Assembly (NCBI GenBank): GCA_948665105.1
Contig: CAPNGW010000008.1
Location: 4,054-24,573 of the forward strand
Direction of reading: 5' to 3'
Source of the DNA: an uncultured Lachnospiraceae bacterium
GTDB lineage: Bacteria; Bacillota; Clostridia; Lachnospirales; Lachnospiraceae
Length of the DNA: 20,520 nucleotides
The notes under the pieces were generated by a model. The model saw nothing but the letters and a program-made list of their open reading frames with translations. It did no database searches and was not told the DNA's origin. Position numbers and translations under genes: made by a program. Of this stretch, positions 1 to 6,509 are shown piece after piece. Position 1 is the first letter of the stretch. Every line of letters starts with the position of its first letter.

Positions 1-1151
1 AAGAGATAACAGGCTCCCTCCTTTTTGGTGGCCCGCACTCCATGGGAAAGAATCAGCTCCGGTGCGGCAGAGGTGCCATAGACGGCCTCTCCGTTTATAT
101 CCATCCAGTCACCAAGCTGATACAGCCGTTCCTGGATCAGGGGCGCAATGGTTCCGTCCGCGCAGGGACCCACATTGAGACACAGGTTGCCACCCCGGCT
201 CACCGTATCAACCAAAAGCGCAATCAACTGGCTTTCACTCAAATAATCCTCCACGTCCTCGTTCCGGTTGTATCCAAAGCTTGCGCCGATGCTACGGGAC
301 TCCTCCCACTTACGCCTGGTGAGATTCTTAAGCGCCTCCTCCTCCTTAAGAGCAGCACTGTTCACCTCCCCGTACTCACAGGACAGATATCCTCCATGGA
401 GGCCTCGGGTATCGCTGCCCCACCGATCGTTAATCACAATTTCATCCTTAACCGAGGACTGATTATACAACCAGGTGACAAAGTCCAGACTGTGCCACTG
501 CCCACTGGAATAGGACCACTCCCCGTCTGCATAGAAAATGCTGGGACGGTATCTTTCCACCAGCTCCTTCATCTGGGGAATCATTTTTTCCACTGCATAT
601 TTTGGTATATCTGCCTTGGACACATCCGGCACGCGCATCACCGGGTGAAACCATTCAAGGAGGCTGTAATACAGACCCCGGCGCAGGCCGTTTCGCTCTG
701 CTGCATCCAGAAGCTCTCCCACAATGTCCCTGTGGGGACCAATGTCTACACTGTTCCAGTTCCAGCTGTAGTAGCTTGGCCACAGACAGAAGCCGTCATG
801 ATGCTTGGAGGTCAGCACGATGTATTTTGCTCCGGCCCGCCGAAACAGCTTCGCCCATTTGTCCGGGTCAAACATCTCCGCCTTCCATTGGCCGGCAAAG
901 TCCTCATAACGAAATCCCTTCCCGTACATTTTTTCATGAAATTTATAATATGGGGGGAATTTTTCCGCCACCTGCCATCCGTACCACTCGGAATAGGCCA
1001 GTCCGGTGGAATCCACATCCTCTCTCTTAGGGGCATAGGCGGGGACGGAATACAGCCCCCAGTGCACAAATATGCCTAATTTTGCATCGTCATACCACTC
1101 TGGAAGAGGACGGGAATCAATGCTTTCCCATGACTTTTCATATGATGCCAT
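1..1151 (-). CDS. Alpha-L-fucosidase, GH29 (C-terminus cut by window edge)
   Basis: Retaining alpha-L-fucosidase that removes terminal fucose from oligosaccharides. The 383 codons visible carry GH29 hallmarks: LGIFVHWGLYS (residues 25-35), SEWYG (54-58), the KHHDGF block (116-121) and YADGEW, whose Asp209 sits where the GH29 nucleophile lies. The family usually runs to roughly 430-500 residues, so the C-terminus is off the left edge. There is no signal peptide, so the enzyme should be cytoplasmic and act on imported sugars. The ATG at 1151 was chosen because AAAGGAG lies about 7 bases upstream. It is the last visible gene of the CUT1 transporter operon controlled by the LacI regulator at 4933-5949, which suggests fucosylated oligosaccharides as the transported substrate. 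The family call is firm; linkage specificity cannot be read from the sequence. Confidence 0.93.
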   Translation of the reverse strand, partial: MASYEKSWESIDSRPLPEWYDDAKLGIFVHWGLYSVPAYAPKREDVDSTGLAYSEWYGWQVAEKFPPYYKFHEKMYGKGFRYEDFAGQWKAEMFDPDKWAKLFRRAGAKYIVLTSKHHDGFCLWPSYYSWNWNSVDIGPHRDIVGELLDAAERNGLRRGLYYSLLEWFHPVMRVPDVSKADIPKYAVEKMIPQMKELVERYRPSIFYADGEWSYSSGQWHSLDFVTWLYNQSSVKDEIVINDRWGSDTRGLHGGYLSCEYGEVNSAALKEEEALKNLTRRKWEESRSIGASFGYNRNEDVEDYLSESQLIALLVDTVSRGGNLCLNVGPCADGTIAPLIQERLYQLGDWMDINGEAVYGTSAAPELILSHGVRATKKEGACYL

Positions 1152-1171
1152 AACAAACTCCTTTTACAAAT

Positions 1172-1360
1172 TTAATTTAAGTAGAACTGCATATTCCACA
1201 TCAGACCGTCGTGGGTTTTACCCGCCTCGTACGCACTGGAACGGCTGGCCATGGCCTCATCCGTGAGACTCTCATGATAGATAACCGTATCATCAAATCC
1301 CCATTGCTGTACGCATCCATATTAATCCAGTTAACGGTCTTAGAAGTCTCCTCCTTTATG
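1172..1360 (-). pseudogene. Frameshifted remnant of a protein C-terminus (LamG/concanavalin-like tail?)
   Basis: Between the permease stop and the fucosidase start, two minus-strand frames read as convincing protein. The upstream frame gives SKTVNWINMDAYSNGD. At about 1295, near a GGGGATTTGATG run, the reading shifts to a second frame giving FDDTVIYHESLTDEAMASRS, then about 20 more residues ending MWNMQFYLN and a TAA at 1172-1174. Restoring one T would join the frames as NGDFDDTVIYHESLTDEAM, which resembles the last strand of LamG/concanavalin-like domains (compare 'DDVRIYNRALS'). AAAGGAGG stands just before the first frame with no start codon at proper distance. This fits a gene whose body was deleted, leaving its ribosome site fused to its C-terminus. 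The domain assignment is inference; the two-frame reading is directly visible. Confidence 0.5.
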
Positions 1361-1397
1361 ATTCTCTCCCTTTGCCTTCAGGTTGATGTCATAGCAC

Positions 1398-2291
1398 TCA
1401 TCCTTTTACGGAGCCAAGGGAAATGCCTCCGATAATCTTCTTCTGGAAAATTGTGAAAAATATAAAGTTCGGCACCGCCGAAAGCACCAGCAGCGCAAAT
1501 ACATATGCATAATTCATGGTACCGGTCTGCGTGTTGGTCATCAGTACACCGATGTTGATGGTCCGAAGCTTCCCATCGTTGAGCATCAGACTGGAGATGG
1601 CAATCTCATTCCAATATCCCATAAAATTGATAATCGCCATGGAGGCAATGGGGCCCTTCGCCATGGGGATTACAATATAGAAAAGCTTTTTCACCTCGCC
1701 GCAGCCATCAATGAGCGCCGCTTCCTCCACCGCCTTGGGGAAGGAGCTGAAAAATCCCTGCATCAGTATGATGGTGGAGGGCAGTGATACCGCCACGAAA
1801 ATCGGCACCACACCCATGAGATTGTTGGTGAGCTTCATTTTATCCGCAAACAAATACATGGGCATAATGTATCCGAAAAAGGGTACTGTCTGAATGGTCA
1901 GAAGGAAAATCGTAAAAGCTGATTTCCCTTTAAAATTCCGGGTTCCCATGGCATAGCCCGCCAAGAGAGCCACCGTCACCATCACAATGAGGGACACCAC
2001 TGACAAAAACACCGTATTAAACAGCATGGTCCCAAAGGGTGTGTACTGCACACTTCCCACAAGACCGGTGAACGCCATGGTCATGTTCTCCTTCAGAGTT
2101 TCCCACAGATTTTGAGGCAGTGCAAAGGCACTGTTATAAAATTCCCCATTGGTCTTCATGGCAGAAATAATTATAAAGTATAGGGGGAACAGCATCAGAA
2201 AAATATTAAACCACAAGTAAAGCTCCCTGGGTATTTTCCACCAATTCCGTTTCAAACGCTTCATCGGAGGAGTTTTGTGCTTCGGATTCAT
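1398..2291 (-). CDS. CUT1 sugar ABC transporter permease, MalG-type
   Basis: Inner-membrane permease of a carbohydrate ABC importer (binding-protein-dependent transport family 1, MalG/LacG/AraQ group), 297 residues. About six hydrophobic segments follow a short basic N-terminus. The cytoplasmic EAA loop is present as VEEAALIDGCGEVKKLF followed by IP, the contact site for the ATPase. The ATG at 2291 (MNPKHKTPP) is preferred over an upstream in-frame start at 2375, because the longer version would overlap the neighbouring permease and AAAGGAG lies about 11 bases before 2291. The gene begins 19 bases after the partner permease ends. The pair lacks an ATPase gene here, usual for CUT1 systems that share an MsmK/UgpC-type ATPase encoded elsewhere. 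Confidence 0.93.
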   Translation of the reverse strand: MNPKHKTPPMKRLKRNWWKIPRELYLWFNIFLMLFPLYFIIISAMKTNGEFYNSAFALPQNLWETLKENMTMAFTGLVGSVQYTPFGTMLFNTVFLSVVSLIVMVTVALLAGYAMGTRNFKGKSAFTIFLLTIQTVPFFGYIMPMYLFADKMKLTNNLMGVVPIFVAVSLPSTIILMQGFFSSFPKAVEEAALIDGCGEVKKLFYIVIPMAKGPIASMAIINFMGYWNEIAISSLMLNDGKLRTINIGVLMTNTQTGTMNYAYVFALLVLSAVPNFIFFTIFQKKIIGGISLGSVKG

Positions 2292-2310
2292 ACCGTTATC
2301 CACTCCTTTC

Positions 2311-3225
2311 CTACTCGTTGCGGTTCTTGCCGTAATTGGACAGCCGCATATATAAAATGGAGAAAATCGAAACAAACAGGGTCAGCAAGAGCCCCATAGC
2401 TGCACTGTATCCATACCCATTGCTGCTGGTTTTACTGCTCTCATACAGTAAAATAGCAATGGTCCGGGTAGAACCTGCAGGCCCGCCCCCGGTCAGCGAA
2501 TAGATAAATTCAAAGGATTTGAAAGCGCCGATGATGGATAAAATCGTCCAGGAAGAAATCACCGGCCAAATCATGGGTACTGTAATCCGGCACAGCATCT
2601 GCCAGCCGTTGACCCCGTCCAAGATGGCTGCCTCCCGGATTTCCAGAGGAATGTCATTGATGGCAGTGGTAAAAAGAATCAGGGTCATACCGCCTCCCAC
2701 CCCCACCAGGCCGATTCCCATAATCACATATAAGGTAATCTTGGGATCTCCCAGCCAGTTCACCGGTGTCTCCACACCGAAAAACCGGAGAAGGCTGTTC
2801 ATAAGCCCGGAGCTGCTTGGCATCAGCATCATACTCCACAAGCGCCCCATGGTAACGGCTGACACCACCGTTGGAACATAGAAAATATACCGGTAGAAAT
2901 TCAGCCATTTATGATGAGCCACCATATTTGCCAGCACCAGGCCGCCGCCCAGGGTGGTGATGACACTGAACAGAGCCAGCACCAGCGTGCGGAGCATAGC
3001 CCAGCTGAAATCATTTCGTTTAAACACGTCCAGAAAATTTTTCAGTCCCGAAAATATCCATGGGGAGTTCACCGATTCAATCTGAAAAAAGCTCATGTAT
3101 ACGCTCATCAGAATAGGAATACCCACAAAGATGAGCATGAACAGTGTGGCTGGCAGAATATAGATGTAGGACGATACCTTGCTCCACCGTATGCCTGGAC
3201 GTCCCTCCCTTGCTCTCCCTTTCAC
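2311..3225 (-). CDS. CUT1 sugar ABC transporter permease, MalF/UgpA-type
   Basis: Inner-membrane permease, 304 residues, the partner of the MalG-type subunit just downstream. It has a short basic N-terminus, about six membrane segments, and the EAA motif EIREAAILDGVNGWQML followed by IT-VP. A MalF-like stretch, EFIYSLTGGGPAGST, precedes the final segment. The GTG at 3225 was chosen as start because AAAGGAG lies 8-9 bases upstream; a longer ORF from an ATG at 3264 would place that ribosome site inside the coding region. It follows the binding-protein gene after 88 bases that hold a stem-loop. The solute is probably an oligosaccharide, judged from the adjacent fucosidase. Confidence 0.93.
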   Translation of the reverse strand: MKGRAREGRPGIRWSKVSSYIYILPATLFMLIFVGIPILMSVYMSFFQIESVNSPWIFSGLKNFLDVFKRNDFSWAMLRTLVLALFSVITTLGGGLVLANMVAHHKWLNFYRYIFYVPTVVSAVTMGRLWSMMLMPSSSGLMNSLLRFFGVETPVNWLGDPKITLYVIMGIGLVGVGGGMTLILFTTAINDIPLEIREAAILDGVNGWQMLCRITVPMIWPVISSWTILSIIGAFKSFEFIYSLTGGGPAGSTRTIAILLYESSKTSSNGYGYSAAMGLLLTLFVSIFSILYMRLSNYGKNRNE

Positions 3226-3248
3226 AAAAACCTCTCCTTTCGATAAAC

Positions 3249-3277
3249 AGAGGGAGAAGTACATCTCCCCCCGCTCT
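3249..3277 (-). promoter_or_regulatory. Stem-loop between binding-protein and permease genes
   Basis: GGGAGA (3252-3257) pairs with TCTCCC (3264-3269) around a 6-base loop. AGA (3249-3251) and TCT (3275-3277) can extend the stem across a bulge. On the minus strand no real U-tract follows, so it is unlikely to be a full terminator. Stem-loops here in sugar operons often protect the abundant binding-protein mRNA or limit read-through to permeases; that role is inferred. Confidence 0.45.
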
Positions 3278-3313
3278 TCGTCCTGTAACTACAATCTCTT
3301 CTAAGATATGTTC

Positions 3314-4666
3314 TTACTGCATGGCATTGGCTTTATAGTAGTCTGCCATATGCTGTGCTGCTGCCGCAGAATCCCCCTGGCCGGTCAGAAGCGCGGACCC
3401 TGCTGCAACTAATTCTACGTCAACGCCGGAAACGGAATAGCTTTGATAGAATCCGCTGACACCCTTGTCCATAGCCGACACTACCTCTGACATAATGGGA
3501 TTTGCGGAAGAGATGTCCACATCCTTACGAATGGGAAGAATCTCGAACTCAAGCAATTTTGCCTGTGCTTCCGGTGTCAGCAGGAACTCAAAGAGCTGTT
3601 TGCATTCGTCAATGTACCGGGAATTTGCATTGATAGCCAGTACGTCAGAGTACACGCCGCTTGCCAGAGGTCCATCTACCTCACCGGCCGGAAGCAGGAA
3701 TGCCCCCAGCTCAAACTCTGCCGCATCACTTAAGGTCAAAAGGTCCAGTGAGGGCGCTGTCATCATCAATGCATTCTGGGCGATGAATTCCATCTGCGCC
3801 ATGTTTGCATCATAACCGGTGATATTGTCCGCGAAAATCTTGTCGTCGTTGTACTGCTTCAGAAGGTCAAAGCCCTCCTTATACCCGGGCAGCTCATAGG
3901 GATTTACATCGGAAGGGGTACCGATAAGCTGAGCAAAGTTTTCCGGGGTCATGGTGCGGGCATGGATGGCCTGCATAAAGTGAGGCAGATGCCAGGTATT
4001 AAAGCCCGCAATGAGAGGCTGCTTGGATGCAGCACGAATCTGCTCCGCCACATCTTTGAGCTCATCATACGTGGTTGGCACGGAAAGCCCCATGCTGTCA
4101 AAGGCCGTCTTGTTGTAGTAGATAACCGGAGATACAAATCCGCCCAGAGGCAGGGATACATATTTGCCGTCTCCGTCCAGCTTGTTGTAGGTGGCAGCTT
4201 CCACGAAGTTTGCCTCCACTTCCTCTGTGATAATATCGCTGATTTCCAGGATACGATTTCCTTTGTATAAGGTAGCTGCCACCAATCCACCCCAGGTTGC
4301 AACAATATCGGGAGCATCATCACCCCCAAGGGTAACATCCAGAGTGTCCCCCAGCGCACTGGTAGCCTGAGGCTCAATCTTAAGCTCAATTCCCTTGTTC
4401 TGGCTTTCAAAGGTCTCTTTTACCCACTGGAAGTACTCCGGCTGGTTGGTAGACTGAATCCAGATTTTCAGAGTAACCGTCCCGGCAGACTCCTCCTCGC
4501 CGCCCTGATTCTCTTCTCCGCTTTGGTTCTCTTCTCCGCTTAGTTTCTCTTCGCTGTCTTGCTTCTCTCCGCCGCCGTTTTTCTTGTCGGTGTCATCGCC
4601 CCCACAGGCAGCAAGGCTTCCAACCATAGAGAATGCCAGTAAAAACGCAATCAGTTTCTTCTTCAT
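3314..4666 (-). CDS. CUT1 extracellular solute-binding lipoprotein
   Basis: Substrate-binding component of the CUT1 importer (solute-binding family 1, MalE/UgpB-like), 450 residues. The N-terminus MKKKLIAFLLAFSMVGSLAAC is a lipoprotein signal with lipobox L-A-A-C; Cys21 would be lipidated and anchored to the outer membrane leaflet. Residues about 22-62 form an acidic Gly/Glu/Asn/Gln linker built from SGEENQ-like repeats, and the binding fold follows. GGAG lies 8 bases before the ATG. It is the first structural gene after an extended -10 promoter with LacI-type operators on both sides, and both permeases follow. The ligand is not readable from sequence; context suggests a fucosylated oligosaccharide. 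Confidence 0.93.
   Translation of the reverse strand: MKKKLIAFLLAFSMVGSLAACGGDDTDKKNGGGEKQDSEEKLSGEENQSGEENQGGEEESAGTVTLKIWIQSTNQPEYFQWVKETFESQNKGIELKIEPQATSALGDTLDVTLGGDDAPDIVATWGGLVAATLYKGNRILEISDIITEEVEANFVEAATYNKLDGDGKYVSLPLGGFVSPVIYYNKTAFDSMGLSVPTTYDELKDVAEQIRAASKQPLIAGFNTWHLPHFMQAIHARTMTPENFAQLIGTPSDVNPYELPGYKEGFDLLKQYNDDKIFADNITGYDANMAQMEFIAQNALMMTAPSLDLLTLSDAAEFELGAFLLPAGEVDGPLASGVYSDVLAINANSRYIDECKQLFEFLLTPEAQAKLLEFEILPIRKDVDISSANPIMSEVVSAMDKGVSGFYQSYSVSGVDVELVAAGSALLTGQGDSAAAAQHMADYYKANAMQ
4507..4560. repeat. 18-bp in-gene tandem repeat encoding the acidic linker
   Basis: Two close copies of an 18-base unit (4507-4524 and 4525-4542, core TCTCTTCTCCGCTT) and a third diverged copy (4543-4560) lie within the binding-lipoprotein gene. 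They encode the GEENQ-type linker between the lipid anchor and the binding domain. Linker length could vary between strains by slippage. Confidence 0.7.
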
Positions 4667-4698
4667 TTCTTTTTCTCCTTTTTGTTTTATTTATTTTC

Positions 4699-4725
4699 AA
4701 AGGTGTACCGTATTAAATCACCTTT
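4699..4725 (-). promoter_or_regulatory. Small inverted repeat in the transporter mRNA leader
   Basis: AAAGGTG (4699-4705) and CACCTTT (4719-4725) are perfect inverted copies around a 13-base loop. They lie between the promoter and the ribosome site of the binding-protein gene. It could be a leader hairpin or a regulator site; no function is established. Confidence 0.3.
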
Positions 4726-4756
4726 AAATTCATCCTCTCAGACTTCATCAAATTTA

Positions 4757-4768
4757 CTAATCGTTTTG
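4757..4768. promoter_or_regulatory. Candidate LacI-family operator, promoter-proximal
   Basis: CTAATCGTTTTG differs at one base from the operator core CTAATCGTTTAG found twice more near the regulator gene. It lies about 30 bases downstream of the transporter -10 box, within the expected start of the transcript, which suits repression by the adjacent LacI-type protein. The central CG is typical of LacI-family sites. Confidence 0.65.
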
Positions 4769-4796
4769 CTTATAGGTTCTCGCTATTTACTGGGTA

Positions 4797-4806
4797 ATTA
4801 TACCAA
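4797..4806 (-). promoter_or_regulatory. Extended -10 promoter of the CUT1/fucosidase operon
   Basis: On the minus strand TATAAT (4802-4797) is preceded by TTGG, giving the extended -10 form TGnTATAAT. No good -35 box is present at 17 bases; the sequence there is CCAAAA. The absence of a -35 suggests weak or activator-dependent initiation. Transcription should begin near 4790, about 120 bases before the binding-protein ATG. Confidence 0.6.
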
Positions 4807-4825
4807 TATTTCATGAATATTTTGG
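4803..4825. promoter_or_regulatory. AT-rich imperfect palindrome over the -35 region
   Basis: CCAATATTTCA and TGAATATTTTGG form an imperfect palindrome directly upstream of the -10 box, where the -35 box is missing. It could bind an additional regulator. Its sequence differs from the LacI operators nearby. Function is inferred only from position. Confidence 0.3.
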
Positions 4826-4894
4826 TTATTCTACCATGTTATTCCTTATATTTTTTGCTTCAAATGGTTCTAAATACTTCTTTTCCCTTCTCAT

Positions 4895-4914
4895 AAAGCT
4901 AATCGTTTAGCTTT
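4895..4914. promoter_or_regulatory. LacI-family operator, upstream copy
   Basis: AAAGCTAATCGTTTAGCTTT is a near-perfect 20-bp palindrome with a central CG. It contains the exact 12-base core CTAATCGTTTAG of the operator in front of the regulator gene. It lies 19 bases after the regulator stop codon and about 142 bp, centre to centre, from the promoter-proximal copy. That spacing would allow looping repression. Confidence 0.8.
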
Positions 4915-4932
4915 GTCCCAAAAAAATCATCC

Positions 4933-5949
4933 CTATTCTATTTTCCCAATAGAATCGCCCTTCAAAATATTCGCCGGCAAATTCACCGTATGAAAAACAC
5001 CGTCGTTCTGTCTTCCACGGTTATTAATACGCTCCATCAGAAGGCGGGTTCCCTCCTGGGCAATCCGTGCCAAGGGCTGCTCCACCAGCCAAAGCCGGGG
5101 CTTTACTATCTTGGACAGATGATAATTGTCAAAGCCGAAAAGAGAAATCTCCTGGGGCACGTCAATATCCAGCTCATTCAACGCCATCACTGTACTTATG
5201 GTGGTAAAATAGTTTATGGAAAATATAGCGGTGGGCCGCTGCTTCAATGCAAATAGGCTTTTAACGGAGTCATACATATCCGTATCTGCATAGTCCACAA
5301 TCAGGACAAATTCCTCCCGAACAGGGATTCCTGCGTCCTTCATGGCGCGCTCATACCCTTCGTACCGTTGGTCAGCGGTATAATCCCCTCTTGGGCCTCG
5401 AACAATGGCAATCTCCCGATGTCCGGCATCGATAAGATGTCGCACCGCCTGATAAGCCGCTCCTGCATTGTCGATAATTACGGTGTCGCAGATATCAAAG
5501 CTCAGTTTATGGTCAAACAATACCGTCGGTATCTGATGCCTGTCAAAAATCTCCTTATAATACCACCCATCATTCTTGATAAGGGTAGCCATAATACCGT
5601 CCACCTGCTTGGAGGCCAAAAATTCAATCGCCTCCCGCTCACCCTCCACACTGTTGTGGCTCTCACATACAAATAAAGAATAATGATGCTTCTGCAGCTC
5701 CGCAACAGCAGCGGAAGCCAGCTCTGATGCGAATACGTCTCCAAATTTGGCAACCACAAAGCCAACTGTCCTGCTCCGGTTTGTCTTCAGAGCACGGGCA
5801 TATTCATTCATGTGGTAATTCTGCTCCCGAATTGCCTGCTCCAACCGTTCCCGGTTTTTTTCAAGAACATTGCCCCCGTTTAAAAATTTTGAAACTGTAG
5901 CCACTGATACGCCTGCTGCTTTGGCAATATCTTTAATCGTTGCCGCCAT
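4933..5949 (-). CDS. LacI-family transcriptional regulator
   Basis: Sugar-responsive DNA-binding protein, 338 residues, the usual LacI length. The N-terminal helix-turn-helix reads TIKDIAKAAGVSVATVSKFL (residues 4-23), followed by a hinge with NEYARALKTNRSRTVGFVV. A type-1 periplasmic-binding-like effector domain fills the rest. Typical segments are FVCESHNSVEGE, DGIMATLI and the C-terminal SLFGFDNYHLSK. The ATG at 5949 is preferred because AAGGAAG lies 9 bases upstream; a GTG two codons earlier sits too close to that site. A consensus promoter with an operator at its start point precedes it, indicating autoregulation. Matching operators flank the downstream transporter promoter, so it very likely controls the CUT1/fucosidase operon. 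The inducer is unknown. Confidence 0.95.
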   Translation of the reverse strand: MAATIKDIAKAAGVSVATVSKFLNGGNVLEKNRERLEQAIREQNYHMNEYARALKTNRSRTVGFVVAKFGDVFASELASAAVAELQKHHYSLFVCESHNSVEGEREAIEFLASKQVDGIMATLIKNDGWYYKEIFDRHQIPTVLFDHKLSFDICDTVIIDNAGAAYQAVRHLIDAGHREIAIVRGPRGDYTADQRYEGYERAMKDAGIPVREEFVLIVDYADTDMYDSVKSLFALKQRPTAIFSINYFTTISTVMALNELDIDVPQEISLFGFDNYHLSKIVKPRLWLVEQPLARIAQEGTRLLMERINNRGRQNDGVFHTVNLPANILKGDSIGKIE

Positions 5950-5967
5950 AAACACTGACTTCCTTCT

Positions 5968-5985
5968 AAGCTAATCGTTTAGTTT
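5968..5985. promoter_or_regulatory. Autoregulatory operator of the LacI-type gene
   Basis: AAGCTAATCGTTTAGTTT shares the core CTAATCGTTTAG (5971-5982) with the site at 4899-4910. It covers about +2 to +13 of the regulator's predicted transcript, so binding would block its own promoter. Confidence 0.8.
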
Positions 5986-5990
5986 ATTGA

Positions 5991-6019
5991 ATTATACTAA
6001 GATTCTACGCTTTTGTCAA
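5991..6019 (-). promoter_or_regulatory. Sigma-A promoter of the LacI-type gene
   Basis: The minus strand has TTGACA (6019-6014), a 17-base spacer and TATAAT (5996-5991): both boxes are perfect consensus. The expected start is near 5984, giving a leader of about 35 bases. Such a strong promoter is consistent with a gene held down by its own operator. Confidence 0.9.
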
Positions 6020-6056
6020 TAGATTTTAATTATTTTTACTAATTACTTTTATGGAA

Positions 6057-6085
6057 TTGTGAAAAGCATCCAAACGTGATATACT
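6057..6085 (+). promoter_or_regulatory. Promoter of the small plus-strand gene
   Basis: TTGTGA (6057-6062), a 17-base spacer and TATACT (6080-6085) make a good sigma-A promoter, divergent from the LacI-type promoter. A second weaker candidate follows: TTGACA (6094-6099) with CATACT (6116-6121), spacer 16. Either would start transcription within the 60 or so bases before the 6153 ATG. Confidence 0.6.
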
Positions 6086-6152
6086 TACTAGCATTGACAG
6101 GAGCACTATAAAAAGCATACTTATCTGCCATGGACAGGGAAAGGGACACACC

Positions 6153-6416
6153 ATGCGAATCTGGTTTAAAATATGGAAAAACAATCATTTATTAAAGGAC
6201 ACCGTCATCGAAGATAACTCTGACGAGACAAGAACCCACAAAATCTTTCATGCCCTGGAGGAGGTCTGTTACGAATTTGATTTGAGTAAGCCCATCTGGC
6301 TTAATGCCACCGTTTCGGAGTTTAAACGCCACGATAAGGCACGGTTTAACCAGGACAATTTCCTGGAGGAGATTGATTTTGATTATCTGGAAATCCATGT
6401 GATTGAGGAGGATTAG
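6153..6416 (+). CDS. Small hypothetical protein, 87 aa
   Basis: The only plus-strand gene in the window. It encodes an 87-residue soluble, acidic protein without a signal peptide or membrane segment. A basic start (MRIWFKIWKNNHLL) precedes a predicted helical stretch (HKIFHALEEVCYEFDLSKPI) and an aromatic/acidic tail (EEIDFDYLEIHVIEED). I do not recognise a characterised family. The ordered mix of hydrophobic and charged residues, a GGAAAGGG-like ribosome site and a matched promoter argue that it is real. It lies between two sugar loci but is transcribed away from both, so it is probably core-genome and functionally separate. No function is proposed. Confidence 0.8.
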   Translation: MRIWFKIWKNNHLLKDTVIEDNSDETRTHKIFHALEEVCYEFDLSKPIWLNATVSEFKRHDKARFNQDNFLEEIDFDYLEIHVIEED

Positions 6417-6433
6417 AGCGCTGTTATTCAAAT

Positions 6434-6474
6434 GGCTGACCGTTTAGAGCTATACCGCTCTAAATCTGTCAGCC
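6434..6474. terminator. Long hairpin between convergent genes (possible bidirectional terminator)
   Basis: GGCTGAC (6434-6440) and GTCAGCC (6468-6474) form an outer stem. TTTAGAGC (6443-6450) and GCTCTAAA (6457-6464) form an inner stem with a 6-base loop, separated by a small 2/3-base internal loop. It sits between the ends of the plus-strand small gene and the minus-strand GH3 gene. Neither side has a proper U-tract (TTGGTTC on plus, ATTTGAA on minus), so efficient intrinsic termination is uncertain. It may instead protect 3' ends. Confidence 0.5.
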
Positions 6475-6509
6475 TTGGTTCAAACCATATTTTCTTAAAA
6501 AAGTTTCTA

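Noticed and set aside
42..1079. A 345-codon plus-strand open frame opposite the fucosidase gene
   Set aside because: The opposite strand shows unmistakable GH29 motifs in frame, while this translation has no recognisable domain or ribosome site. It is an antisense shadow.
2292..2375. Longer start for the MalG-type permease
   Set aside because: It would overlap the end of the partner permease gene in another frame, and the added residues are unlike permease N-termini.
4497..4560. The short tandem repeats as a possible CRISPR or mobile-element trace
   Set aside because: They are in-frame 18-base units encoding a lipoprotein linker, with no spacers or terminal repeats.
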